A stretch of DNA of 60,692 bases from contig CAYYYL010000015.1 of the NCBI GenBank assembly GCA_964475835.1, forward strand, positions 1 through 60,692, given 5' to 3'. The number at the start of each line of letters is the position of its first letter. Position 1 is the stretch's first letter. This document shows, piece after piece, positions 52,949-60,692 of this stretch. Both the position numbers and the translations under genes were made by a program. The notes beneath the pieces are model-generated. The model saw only the letters and a program-made list of their open reading frames with translations, was not told the origin of the DNA and searched no databases. Source of the stretch: JABDCI01 sp964475835 (GTDB taxonomy: Bacteria; Verrucomicrobiota; Verrucomicrobiia; JABWAM01).

Positions 52949-55228
52949 TCAAGGCTGTTGAGGTTCAACAACTTCATCCTCCGGATCGGCCGGCTGGGCA
53001 CGGAGGCTGCGGGGGCGTTCGGCATTATCCAACTGCTCATTAAGTGAAGGAATACGCATCAACTTGTCCGCCAATGTGCGTTTCCTGAAGGACTGCAACA
53101 TTTCCCGACGATACTTGGCCTCCTCGGAGGCATCTTCCGGCGTGCGCAATACCGTCGGTTTCAGAAGCACCATCAACTCCGTACGCACACGTTCTTTGCG
53201 GGTGTTGCTGAAGAGATAACCGAGCAGGGGAATATCGCTCAATAGGGGAATCCCCGTCTTCGACACCGTTTCGTTGTTCCCCACCAGGCCGCCGAGCACC
53301 ACCATGGAGCCGTCCTGCACGGACACCACCGAGTTGGCTTCACGACGGGAAATAATGGGAATCTGGTTGTTGTCGATCGTCTGAAACCCACTGATGCTGT
53401 TCACTTTCTGGAGAATGTCGAGCACAACCAGCCCATCGGGGTTCACGAGGGGACGAACATAAAGTTCGAGGGCGATGTCCTTGTATGCAAAACTTGAGCG
53501 AAGTGTTCCGAGGTTCCCGGTGATGTCGGTGGCGGTTTGCGTCACGACGGGACGCGCTTCACCCACAACAATCCTTGCCTCCTCATTATGACTGGTCTGA
53601 ACGACGGGCTGCGAAAGGATCTTCACATTGCTGTTCTGCGCGAGCGCCTGAACGAGGATGTCGACTTTTGAATTCCGCAGGGATGCAAAATAGTTCAATC
53701 CACTTGCGAGTCCATTGGGCAGCGTCGCCGGGGAAACAATCGACAGTGCATCCACGGGATTCACGGACAGGGTGTTGTTCAAACCCGCCTGACTGAATTG
53801 GGCTTCAGCCGCCCGGGCCAGAACCTCCACACCAAATGAATCCGTGCGGTTGAGCGTCACTTCCACAATGATACCCTCGAGGAGCACCTGGGCGAGAATC
53901 ACGTCCACATCCTTCACAATATCCCTGACTTTTTTGATCTCATCGCTCGTACCGAGGAGAATAAGCGAATTTGTGCGGGGATCGGGATAGATGACAAGAT
54001 TCTCAAGTTTGAGCGATCCCTCCCCTTCCTTCGCCGGACCCCCGATCGAGGGCGAAGAAGGACTTGAGGGTGTGGACGAACGTGGCGTCGAGGGCGAACT
54101 GCTGGTCGTACTGTTGGAATCCCCCTTCACCCGTTCCTTCTTGCTCTTGCCGCCACCAGAGCCTCCGCGCCCATTCAACTCGTTCAACAGATTCGCCATG
54201 TCCTCCGCATCCGCATACTTCATCGCAATCTTGGCAAACTGGAGCGGCGCCGCGGTATCGGCGTCCAGCTTCTCGATCATCTGATCAAAGAAGGGAAAAT
54301 TAATGGTACGGGTGAGCAGGATGATCTGATTGGTGCGTTCGTCGGCAGTGAGGGTCACCTTCCCCACCACCACCGCTTCTTCGCTGAAGACAAGTTCGTT
54401 TGCCGGACTTGAAGCGGAAATGGGTGTGGGAACCGGAATTTCCGGCTGTCCCGGAATGGGAGGAACCGTGGGGGCCCCGGCCGGTTTGGAGGTTTGCTGG
54501 GCACCACCTGAGGCATTGAGAAGCTCCATGATACGGGCGACCACATCCTTCGCCTTCGCATTTTTCAAAGGATAAAACTTCGACTTCACCTTCGCCTCGA
54601 GAGGACGATCGAGATGGTTGATGATCTTTTCGATTTCGATCAGGTTCGCCGCAGCATCCATGATCAATAACGTGTTCGTGCGGGGAAAGGGTATGATCTG
54701 TCCAAAGCGATTGATCACCCCCTGCAGATTCGGTTGCATATCCTTCACATCGACGAATTTGAGCTGGAAGATCTTGCTCACCATCTGGTCCGCCGCAGGC
54801 AAAGCCTCGTCCCCTGTGCTTACACTGATCCCCGATTGCTTCACCAGGTCGGACGGTACGACTTTGAAAAACTTGTCGCCCATGTGAACGATGGAGAGCT
54901 GATTCGCCGTCATCACGCTCTGAATGGCAATGATCGCATCCTCGCGCGTCAACGGACCGTTGCTCTGCAATACAATACGACCCTGCACGTTGGCATTGCG
55001 AATGGCCGTGCGCCCCGTCAACTCACTGTAATATGCAATGATCTGATCGACGGTTGCATTCGGGAAATTGATCGTCACCGTGTCACTCGGCATCGTCGCA
55101 GGTGCGGGCGCCTCGGCCTGAACCACGGCGAAACTCAAAAAAACACTCAAACCAAAACCATAAACCCAACCACGACCCCATGGCCGAATCGAAGACATCG
55201 CAAAATCGGTGAATCGGGGAAATCTCAT
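52949..55228 (-). CDS. gspD: Type II secretion secretin GspD
   Basis: 759 aa from ATG 55228; ATG 55198 is an alternative. A signal peptide (YGFGLSVFLSFAVVQA) precedes the N0 domain (VTINFPNATVDQIIAYYSEL) and N1-N3 domains. A long Ser/Thr/Pro-rich insert (DSNSTTSSSPSTPRSSTPSS) sits in one N domain. The secretin core includes VLLEGIIVEVTLNRTDSFG, VKILSQPVVQTSHNEEARIV, VVLGGLVGNNETVSKTGIPL and LLGYLFSNTRKERVRTELMV. It forms the outer-membrane channel. It is first in the operon, with a promoter just upstream. Confidence 0.95.
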   Translation of the reverse strand: MRFPRFTDFAMSSIRPWGRGWVYGFGLSVFLSFAVVQAEAPAPATMPSDTVTINFPNATVDQIIAYYSELTGRTAIRNANVQGRIVLQSNGPLTREDAIIAIQSVMTANQLSIVHMGDKFFKVVPSDLVKQSGISVSTGDEALPAADQMVSKIFQLKFVDVKDMQPNLQGVINRFGQIIPFPRTNTLLIMDAAANLIEIEKIINHLDRPLEAKVKSKFYPLKNAKAKDVVARIMELLNASGGAQQTSKPAGAPTVPPIPGQPEIPVPTPISASSPANELVFSEEAVVVGKVTLTADERTNQIILLTRTINFPFFDQMIEKLDADTAAPLQFAKIAMKYADAEDMANLLNELNGRGGSGGGKSKKERVKGDSNSTTSSSPSTPRSSTPSSPSSPSIGGPAKEGEGSLKLENLVIYPDPRTNSLILLGTSDEIKKVRDIVKDVDVILAQVLLEGIIVEVTLNRTDSFGVEVLARAAEAQFSQAGLNNTLSVNPVDALSIVSPATLPNGLASGLNYFASLRNSKVDILVQALAQNSNVKILSQPVVQTSHNEEARIVVGEARPVVTQTATDITGNLGTLRSSFAYKDIALELYVRPLVNPDGLVVLDILQKVNSISGFQTIDNNQIPIISRREANSVVSVQDGSMVVLGGLVGNNETVSKTGIPLLSDIPLLGYLFSNTRKERVRTELMVLLKPTVLRTPEDASEEAKYRREMLQSFRKRTLADKLMRIPSLNEQLDNAERPRSLRAQPADPEDEVVEPQQP

Positions 55229-55240
55229 CGGCACAATGTA

Positions 55241-55268
55241 AATATAGTACACCCTCAGGGGATGCCAA
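55241..55268 (-). promoter_or_regulatory. Promoter of the T2SS operon
   Basis: On the minus strand, TTGGCA (55268-55263), 16-nt spacer, TATATT (55246-55241), with ATG 55228 twelve bases further. The -35 box lies directly beyond the stop of the MauE-like gene (55272), so the T2SS operon has its own start rather than reading on from that gene. Confidence 0.6.
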
Positions 55269-55271
55269 GTC

Positions 55272-55700
55272 CTACTTATTCGATGCAAGTCCTTGTATGC
55301 GACCTCTTTTTAAATAAAGCAATACGAGGGCGGAAAAAATAAGAAAATCCCTCCCTATCCATATCGGATCATTTGACATTCCACTTGAGCTCCCAAAACA
55401 ACCACAGCGAATGTCCAGTCCTCTTATCCACGCAGAGGCCAGGGCCGCGACAAAAAGGCCCATCAGAGACAGCAAAATCGCGATGGCTCCTGAATAATTG
55501 TATTTACAAATTAAACTTAACCCACAAATCACTTCGATCCAGGGGAGATAGACGGCCGTCAAAAAAACACCAAGGGGAGGCAGGATCCTGTAGTGGGTGA
55601 CATCCACATAGAACTGGGTGGGATCCCATGCCTTGATCGCACCCGCATAAAGAAAGAGGCCACCCAAAATAAACCGCAAAAATCCCAGGAAAATTCTCAT
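55272..55700 (-). CDS. MauE/DoxX-like membrane protein
   Basis: 142 aa from ATG 55700, overlapping the rhodanese stop (ATGA). Four membrane helices (for example FILGGLFLYAGAIKAW, IEVICGLSLICKYN, AIAILLSLMGLFVAALASAW, FLIFSALVLLYL). The RGLDIRCGCFGS loop with Cys99 and Cys101 is typical of MauE-type proteins, which are linked to disulfide exchange across the membrane. Neighbouring a rhodanese and near a DUF1573 gene, it probably handles thiol redox in the periplasm; the partner is unknown. Confidence 0.82.
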   Translation of the reverse strand: MRIFLGFLRFILGGLFLYAGAIKAWDPTQFYVDVTHYRILPPLGVFLTAVYLPWIEVICGLSLICKYNYSGAIAILLSLMGLFVAALASAWIRGLDIRCGCFGSSSGMSNDPIWIGRDFLIFSALVLLYLKRGRIQGLASNK

Positions 55701-56098
55701 GGATGCGCCTGTTTCCACGATTCCCACCCTCCCTTTAAAACGAAAACGGGTTGAATCCCCATTCCTTCCAGTCGACGGGCCACGTCCACACTCGCGGAGC
55801 ATCGCTCATCACAATAGACAACCAGACGCGCCTGGGCATTCCACGAAGCAAGCACGGCTCCGATCTGTTGATCCCATGTGGTCTCGTTGAGAGACATCGC
55901 ACCGGGAATATGGTCCTTCTCAAACTCAACTTGAGGACGTGCGTCGATCCAGATGCATGACGTTTTCCATGCGATCACGGCATCGAGCGTCACCATGTTG
56001 ATGACAGGAGGTTTCGGAGGATGAAACCAGGCCATGAGCAGCGCGGGCACCAGCGCAACAAGAAGGATCACGAATATTTGCCGGGAGGTGCTGCGCAC
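55697..56098 (-). CDS. Membrane-anchored rhodanese-domain protein
   Basis: 133 aa with an N-terminal helix (about 8-24, IFVILLVALVPALLMAW) and one rhodanese domain: CIWIDARPQVEFEKDHIPGA, then VVYCDERCSASVDVARRL with catalytic Cys96, and VFVLKGGWESW. Cys100 sits in the active loop, which could allow disulfide chemistry. It is translationally coupled to the MauE-like gene, so the two probably act together on sulfur or thiol groups outside the cytoplasm. Confidence 0.87.
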   Translation of the reverse strand: MRSTSRQIFVILLVALVPALLMAWFHPPKPPVINMVTLDAVIAWKTSCIWIDARPQVEFEKDHIPGAMSLNETTWDQQIGAVLASWNAQARLVVYCDERCSASVDVARRLEGMGIQPVFVLKGGWESWKQAHP

Positions 56099-56200
56099 GG
56101 GATTTACTATATGGCGGTCTCCTCACAAATCAATCACCACCACTTAGAAATAACCGTGTGTTTTAAATTGCGATCAGAGACTCAGAAAAGAGCGGACAGA

Positions 56201-56318
56201 AACCACAGATTTACGCAGATCTTAGCAGATTTCAGAGGCAGATTGCCGATGCCGCAATGCGGCATCGGCAAAAACTTCAGGAAATATCTGTGTGAAACTG
56301 TGTCAATCTGCGGTTCCT
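56201..56318. repeat. Family E repeat, copy 2, with nested palindrome
   Basis: AACCACAGATTTACGCAGAT ... CTGTGTCAATCTGCGGTTCC plus T. Inside lies a perfect 29-bp palindrome (56243-56271, TTGCCGATGCCGCA and its complement around one base) that copy 1 lacks. It fills most of the 401-bp gap 56099-56499 between the rhodanese and DUF1573 genes; I see no gene there. Confidence 0.8.
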
Positions 56319-56499
56319 TCTGGTTGGAACTACATCTCGCCGTGATTCTGTTCAAATTAAGACATTACCAAACAACACTTCCCCTGACACAAATGAAAAC
56401 ACGTGCGCAACGAGCCGGTGCACGCTACCTTTGGTGAATGATCGAAAAACAGGTGGTAGCGCCCATCCGCCGGATGGGCATCAAGATCAAATAAAAATC

Positions 56500-57186
56500 C
56501 TACTTCCCTGCAGGCGCTGGCGCAGGAACCGGGGAAGCGCGAATCGTGGCATAGGCCTTGTACCAGCGTGATCGCTCCTTCGGAAAATCTGTTTTCAGAT
56601 TGAATGTGGCCATCTGGGGCTGGGTCGTCGATTCGGGCTTAATCGCAACTTCATACTCGCGCCCCGGGGTGATCACCTTCCAATTGGGGTGGAATTTCGG
56701 ATTATCGGATTCCACAGCCAGGAGGTTCACGTTCGTGGACAGCACGATTTGCACGTGAATGGATTTGGCGGTCGGCTCTTCACCTAGGTCCCAAAACACA
56801 AAAGGCGGCTGGATTTTCACGATCTCCGGCAGGTGAACCTTCATCTTCAACATCGCCACCGACTCACGAGGGTCATTCGTCATCACCATAACCTCCTTTG
56901 CCTGTTCCCCGGTCCGCTGTCCGATTTCAAACCTGACGACTAGCTCCCCCTTTTCCCCGGGTTCATAGGTATTTTTGGCAAGCGACGTGGTGGTGCATCC
57001 GCAACTTGTCCGAATATGGCTTACCGTGACGGCGTATCCTCCAGCATTACGGAAGGTGTATCGAGCCACCACATTCGTATCCATCACCCCGGGCGAAAAT
57101 TCCAGCTCCCGGGAATCCCATTGAAGCTGGGAAAAAACAGGCTCCGCATACCCGAGAAAAAAAAACAGGGGAACCCACCATTTCAT
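56500..57186 (-). CDS. DUF1573-domain exported protein
   Basis: 228 aa with a signal peptide (WWVPLFFFLGYAEPVFS). The DUF1573 immunoglobulin-like domain has YTFRNAGGYAVTVSHIRTSC and the Cys62-Gly-Cys64-Thr motif, then GELVVRFEIGQRTGEQAKEV. A second beta-sandwich-like half follows (VQIVLSTNVNLLAVESDNPK). Function of DUF1573 is unknown; it is common in the periplasm of Bacteroidota and PVC bacteria and its CGCT motif may bind copper or take part in thiol exchange (inference). It is six bases downstream of the transglutaminase gene. Confidence 0.87.
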   Translation of the reverse strand: MKWWVPLFFFLGYAEPVFSQLQWDSRELEFSPGVMDTNVVARYTFRNAGGYAVTVSHIRTSCGCTTTSLAKNTYEPGEKGELVVRFEIGQRTGEQAKEVMVMTNDPRESVAMLKMKVHLPEIVKIQPPFVFWDLGEEPTAKSIHVQIVLSTNVNLLAVESDNPKFHPNWKVITPGREYEVAIKPESTTQPQMATFNLKTDFPKERSRWYKAYATIRASPVPAPAPAGK

Positions 57187-57192
57187 GACCGC

Positions 57193-58656
57193 CTACTTTC
57201 CGGCTTCAAGGGGTTCGATGCTCACTTTGCTCACCACCTGAAGAATCGGCATGAGCGACATCATCGCATCCACCCCCTCCAGGCTGCTGTCGGTTATTTT
57301 GATGTGGGTCGCGTCCACAAACCCCAATCCCATGACCGCATCCAGGGGGATCCAACGATCCTTCACAAAAACCTCGGTCCACATGTGACCGCCAAACGCC
57401 TGGAGCGAGTCCACGTACAACATGCCTGCCGCAACCCGGGATGGAATCCCGGCGGCCCGGGCCAGGGCGGCCAGAAGCACGGCGTGCTCCGTGCAATCCC
57501 CTTCAAGATTCTTCGCCACCTCCGCCGCCGTGGCAAATCCTGTGGAAAAGTCCTTCTTCAAAATCCGGTCGTGCACCCAGGTCTCCATCAGCTGTGCCCG
57601 CCTCCACGGATCCGATTCCTTTTTTGAAATCTCTCCCGCGATCTCCCCAATCCGCGCGTCATCCGATTGAAGATAGTTGTTCGATTTCAAAAATTCGGGT
57701 CCCGCCGTCTGGGCACTTCGATTGGATGGCGAATCCGGAGTCACACGACGCACAACAAGAACATCCCCCCCGGTCGGGTTGGAAAGAAACGACTGATGCT
57801 CATCTTCCGGAAACAGTTTTCTTGCCTCTCCTCCCTCCACCTTGAGGCGATAGGAGATTTCAGGCCGCTCATAAGCATTCTCGATCGGCTTCGCGAGCTT
57901 GACCATCGTCGCCACTCCAAAATCCGCCCCCGCCTTCGACGGCTCCGCAAGCGCCGTATCCCGGGGCACGCGGTAGGAACTCACTCCTCCCACCATGTCT
58001 GCAAAAGACTTCAGGGTCTCCCCTTTCCCGTTCACCCAGGAAACCGTTTTAACCCCCGGGAGCACATCCATTTCAGATTCGACACGCCGCAATTTTTGAA
58101 CCCCATCCAGCATGGAGGTTTCCTCGATTTCCCCCACCTTCGCCTTGACGGTGGCGATGCGGTTCACTTCCGCTACAAAAATTTTCATCTCAAACTCATC
58201 TCCCCCACGGGAGGCGTGCTTGCGAACGGTCCTCTCCTGGGCATATGGCCCCAGCACATCATCCGGCCAGGGCATCGACTTGGGGGTTTCCACTCCCTCC
58301 GTGGTCATGACCAGTTTCATTTCGCTTCCGGAAAGCTCCCCCCGCATCAACACCTCCTTCGCCTGTCCGCCAGAGCTCGATCTGCTTTCAAGCCGCACCA
58401 CTTTTCCGGATTTTGTTTCATAAGTCTGCTGATTGCTCCTCACCTCCGTCGCCTGCCCGAAACGCTGAAGATTCATCACACTTTCGTTCTCCACAAAAAT
58501 CAATTCCTCACCCCTTAGAAAAATCTTGGTAGCCACCATGTGCGTGTAGCCGATCTTGTCTTTTCCGATATAGAGGGCATCCCATGTTTCCTCGAGGGGG
58601 CCTTGCGCACTGAACACTAAAGAGGGGAATACCACCAGAAAGCAGAAAAGACGCAT
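57193..58656 (-). CDS. Exported transglutaminase-like protein
   Basis: 487 aa from ATG 58656; ATG 58662 is also possible. Signal peptide MRLFCFLVVFPSLVFSA. The N-terminal two thirds are beta-rich and unassigned. The C-terminal transglutaminase core has LEGDCTEHAVLLAALARAAG (Cys388), GGHMWTEVFV (His424) and IPLDAVMG (Asp439), an intact triad. Bacterial members act as peptidases or amidases rather than cross-linkers. It heads a two-gene unit with DUF1573 and is divergent from tyrA, 159 bp away. Confidence 0.88.
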   Translation of the reverse strand: MRLFCFLVVFPSLVFSAQGPLEETWDALYIGKDKIGYTHMVATKIFLRGEELIFVENESVMNLQRFGQATEVRSNQQTYETKSGKVVRLESRSSSGGQAKEVLMRGELSGSEMKLVMTTEGVETPKSMPWPDDVLGPYAQERTVRKHASRGGDEFEMKIFVAEVNRIATVKAKVGEIEETSMLDGVQKLRRVESEMDVLPGVKTVSWVNGKGETLKSFADMVGGVSSYRVPRDTALAEPSKAGADFGVATMVKLAKPIENAYERPEISYRLKVEGGEARKLFPEDEHQSFLSNPTGGDVLVVRRVTPDSPSNRSAQTAGPEFLKSNNYLQSDDARIGEIAGEISKKESDPWRRAQLMETWVHDRILKKDFSTGFATAAEVAKNLEGDCTEHAVLLAALARAAGIPSRVAAGMLYVDSLQAFGGHMWTEVFVKDRWIPLDAVMGLGFVDATHIKITDSSLEGVDAMMSLMPILQVVSKVSIEPLEAGK

Positions 58657-58815
58657 GATCATCGTGAGGTTGTGTGTATCGGATACCCCGGACCTCGTCA
58701 ACGACGGCCTGTCTGGGCACCACGCTCGAATAGGTTCGTGTGTACGACAAAAAGCCGGGGTTCAACAATCGAAGATGTTCGACCATGGGCACGGGCTCAT
58801 GTAACATGGCGCATC

Positions 58816-59691
58816 ATGAAATCGGACCGCACCCCCCTCGTGAAACAACTCGCGATTCTCGGACCGGGACTTCTTGGTGGTTCCATCGGCCTTGCCGCAA
58901 AAAAACATCGGGTCGCGGGAAAGGTGGTGATCTGGGGTCGGAGGATCGAAAATTCCCAAGCGGCCCTCAAACTCAAAGCCGCCGATCGCATCGCCCTCAC
59001 CCCGGAGGAAGCCGTTCGTGGATCCGACCTGATCATTCTCGCGACCCCCGTGGAAGTCATGCCCGGGCTTGTCCGATCGTTCCGTTCGAAAGTCAACCGC
59101 AAGGCCATCGTCACGGACGTCGGCAGCACGAAATACGATGTCGTCAAACATCTCTCCAGCCTTCTATCCGGACGCTGCACCTACATCGGAAGCCATCCCA
59201 TGGCGGGTGCCGAAAAGGACGGCATTCATGCCGCAAAAGCCGATCTCTTCGACGGCTCGGTTTGCATCCTCACCCCCCTGCCCCGGGCCCGCCAGGCCAA
59301 CATCAAGCGCCTCGCTGACTTCTGGCAGGCCATCGGTTGCAAGATCCGAACGACCTCGCCCTCCGAACACGACGAACTGGTGGCCTACATCAGCCATCTT
59401 CCCCATCTCGTCGCCGCCGCCCTGGTCAACCTCGTCGAACGACGCAAGCCCGGCGCATTTGATTTCATCGGAAACGGATTTCGCGACATGACCCGCATCG
59501 CCTCCGGTCCCCCGGACATGTGGAGCCAGATCGCCCTTTCCAACCGGGAGGAAATCCGCCGCAGTGTGGACCGCCTCATCGAGGAACTGGAAACCGTCCG
59601 CCGCAACGTGGCGAATGCCTCCGACATGGAACTGCGCGCCTTCCTCCGCCGCGCCAAGGAACGACGCGACGATCTGAAACATCGATTTTAG
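58816..59691 (+). CDS. tyrA: Prephenate dehydrogenase
   Basis: 291 aa from ATG 58816. The NAD motif is LAILGPGLLGGSIGLAAKK. ADRIALTPEEAVRGSDLIIL, SHPMAGAEKDGIHAAKADLF (the conserved His and substrate loop) and the helical HDELVAYISHLPHLVAAAL are TyrA signatures. There is no ACT or chorismate mutase domain. It oxidatively decarboxylates prephenate to 4-hydroxyphenylpyruvate in tyrosine synthesis. aroA follows closely, so this is an aromatic amino-acid operon. Confidence 0.94.
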   Translation: MKSDRTPLVKQLAILGPGLLGGSIGLAAKKHRVAGKVVIWGRRIENSQAALKLKAADRIALTPEEAVRGSDLIILATPVEVMPGLVRSFRSKVNRKAIVTDVGSTKYDVVKHLSSLLSGRCTYIGSHPMAGAEKDGIHAAKADLFDGSVCILTPLPRARQANIKRLADFWQAIGCKIRTTSPSEHDELVAYISHLPHLVAAALVNLVERRKPGAFDFIGNGFRDMTRIASGPPDMWSQIALSNREEIRRSVDRLIEELETVRRNVANASDMELRAFLRRAKERRDDLKHRF

Positions 59692-59694
59692 AAA

Positions 59695-59722
59695 GTTGAG
59701 AGCTGAGAGTTGAGAGCTGAGA
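59695..59722. repeat. Tandem 14-bp repeat between tyrA and aroA
   Basis: GTTGAGAGCTGAGA occurs twice without spacing (59695-59708, 59709-59722). The second unit contains the only standard start codon (TTG at 59710) in frame with aroA before the conserved region. Confidence 0.9.
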
Positions 59723-60692
59723 GACCAGAACCCGGAATCAAGCTGCCCGAGGCGATTCAAATCCGCCCGCTGACGGTGCCGGTCAACGCCACGATCTCCG
59801 TGCCCGGCTCCAAAAGCATCACCAACCGCGCCCTCATCCTCGCCGCACTCGGAAAAGGGACCACCACTCTGGAAGGAGCCCTCTGGGCCGAGGATACCGA
59901 ACTGATGGTTGAAGCGCTTCGCAAACTGGGGTTCCAGATCCGGGTGGAAACCGACCCCTCCAACGAATGCAACCGCACCATCCATGTCGAAGGTCAGGAC
60001 GGACGCATCCCCGCAGAGGAAGCCGATCTATTCGTCGGGACGGCCGGTACCGCCGCCCGATTCCTCGCCGCCCTCTGCGCCCTCGGCCACGGACGCTACC
60101 GCATTCACGGCTCGGAGCGCATGCATCAGCGCCCCATGAAGGAGGTGTTTGAGGCGATTCGCAAACTTGGGGGAACCGTCGAAGACACCCACGGCCACCT
60201 GCCCGCCGTCATCAGCGGCCCGATCCATGCGGGACACCTGATGGTGGACAACTCCGAATCGAGTCAATTCGCTTCCGCCCTACTCCTGATCAGCAAAACC
60301 GCAATACTCCAGATCCAATGCCCCTCGTCCCCCTACGTCCAGATGACCTGTCATCTCATGGAATACTGGAACAATATTCAGGGCACCTTTGAAATCGAAC
60401 CTGACGCTTCCAGCGCCAGCTACTTCATCGCCCTCCATCGTCTCCTTCAAAAGTCCGCCACCCCACCCGGGGAAGGTCGACTGGAACTTCCCCACTGGTT
60501 TCCCGAACAGTCATCCCAGATCGATCGATTCATCGACAATGAATCGCTCTGGGCGGAACTCTGGAACGAAACCGCTGAAGCAGAACTGGAGGTTTCCCGA
60601 AAAACCGACATCGGCGATGCCTCCATGACCCTGGCCGTCTCCGCCGCGGCATGGAACCGCCGCCTCCGGTTGAAGGAAGCCGCCAACATGCG
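59710..60692 (+). CDS. aroA: 3-phosphoshikimate 1-carboxyvinyltransferase (EPSP synthase), partial
   Basis: The frame runs off the right edge; about 327 residues are visible of an expected 430 or so. SVPGSKSITNRALILAALGK is the shikimate-phosphate/PEP loop, VGTAGTAARFLAALCALGHG and GSERMHQRPMKEVFEAIRKL are further signatures, and DIGDASMTLAVSAAAW lies near the right edge. It joins shikimate 3-phosphate and PEP. The start is unclear: no ATG precedes the core in frame, so I use TTG 59710 within the tandem repeat; CTG 59743 is an alternative. Identity is secure, the start is not. Confidence 0.9.
   Translation, partial: MRAERPEPGIKLPEAIQIRPLTVPVNATISVPGSKSITNRALILAALGKGTTTLEGALWAEDTELMVEALRKLGFQIRVETDPSNECNRTIHVEGQDGRIPAEEADLFVGTAGTAARFLAALCALGHGRYRIHGSERMHQRPMKEVFEAIRKLGGTVEDTHGHLPAVISGPIHAGHLMVDNSESSQFASALLLISKTAILQIQCPSSPYVQMTCHLMEYWNNIQGTFEIEPDASSASYFIALHRLLQKSATPPGEGRLELPHWFPEQSSQIDRFIDNESLWAELWNETAEAELEVSRKTDIGDASMTLAVSAAAWNRRLRLKEAANM

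Overview
The window looks like a chromosomal segment of a diderm (Gram-negative) bacterium of the PVC superphylum, most likely Verrucomicrobiota. The evidence is two tandem pairs of prepilin-like H-X9-DG proteins, a complete type II secretion operon, an LpxL-type acyltransferase, RseP and DUF1573/MauE-type envelope genes, and many short intergenic palindromes of a kind I associate with that phylum. This is inferred from gene content; there is no rRNA or other decisive marker. One 100-N assembly gap (12118-12217) interrupts a glycosyltransferase, and aroA runs off the right edge.

Layout. 414-5750: SDR oxidoreductase, ketopantoate-reductase-like protein, a bPH2 membrane protein, a GYF-like membrane protein coupled to a Ycf46-type AAA ATPase, and YjbQ. 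5760-16157: a surface-polysaccharide locus (four glycosyltransferases, methyltransferase, AsnB-type amidotransferase, DegT aminotransferase, rfbB, LysM protein). 16158-20174: repeat-rich DNA with a glutaredoxin, gnd and a Pro/Ser-rich exported protein. 20175-23900 (minus): an envelope operon of a YdbH/AsmA-like bridge protein, a fused YnbE-YdbL-like lipoprotein and RseP. 24152-34058: hpnH with a small partner, M23 peptidase, DJ-1 protein, nadX, a tandem pilin-like pair, an orphan flagellar-hook-like protein, tyrS and a HAD phosphatase. 34109-40995: tRNA-Lys, LpxL-like acyltransferase, a 1012-aa TPR protein, prfB with its programmed +1 frameshift, trpC. 41161-55228: a second pilin-like pair converging on a twelve-gene minus-strand T2SS operon (D-G-H-I-J-K-L-M-X-C-E-F). 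55272-60692: MauE/rhodanese, DUF1573/transglutaminase, then tyrA and the start of aroA.

Two themes cross the window. (1) Intergenic DNA is dominated by small mobile repeats: family A (palindromic GGAGGGCGACGCTCC type, nine copies including one half copy), family B (composite, three copies), family C (about 180 bp, two full copies in opposite orientation plus relatives), family E (CAGATT type, two copies) and a 273-bp MITE-like element with 31-bp terminal inverted repeats. Family A arms contain no stop codon in any frame, and two copies lie in frame inside coding regions (the YnbE-YdbL fusion and gspI). (2) Several monocistronic or operon-first genes have a sigma70-like -10 box only 6-8 nt before the ATG and no Shine-Dalgarno sequence, suggesting leaderless transcripts.

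The best candidates for something new are the fused YnbE-YdbL lipoprotein between a YdbH-like protein and RseP, and the coding-compatible palindrome family A. Next come the PilM/N/O-flavoured T2SS operon with an unassigned membrane protein, and the orphan hook-like protein with a phage-tail-like insert.
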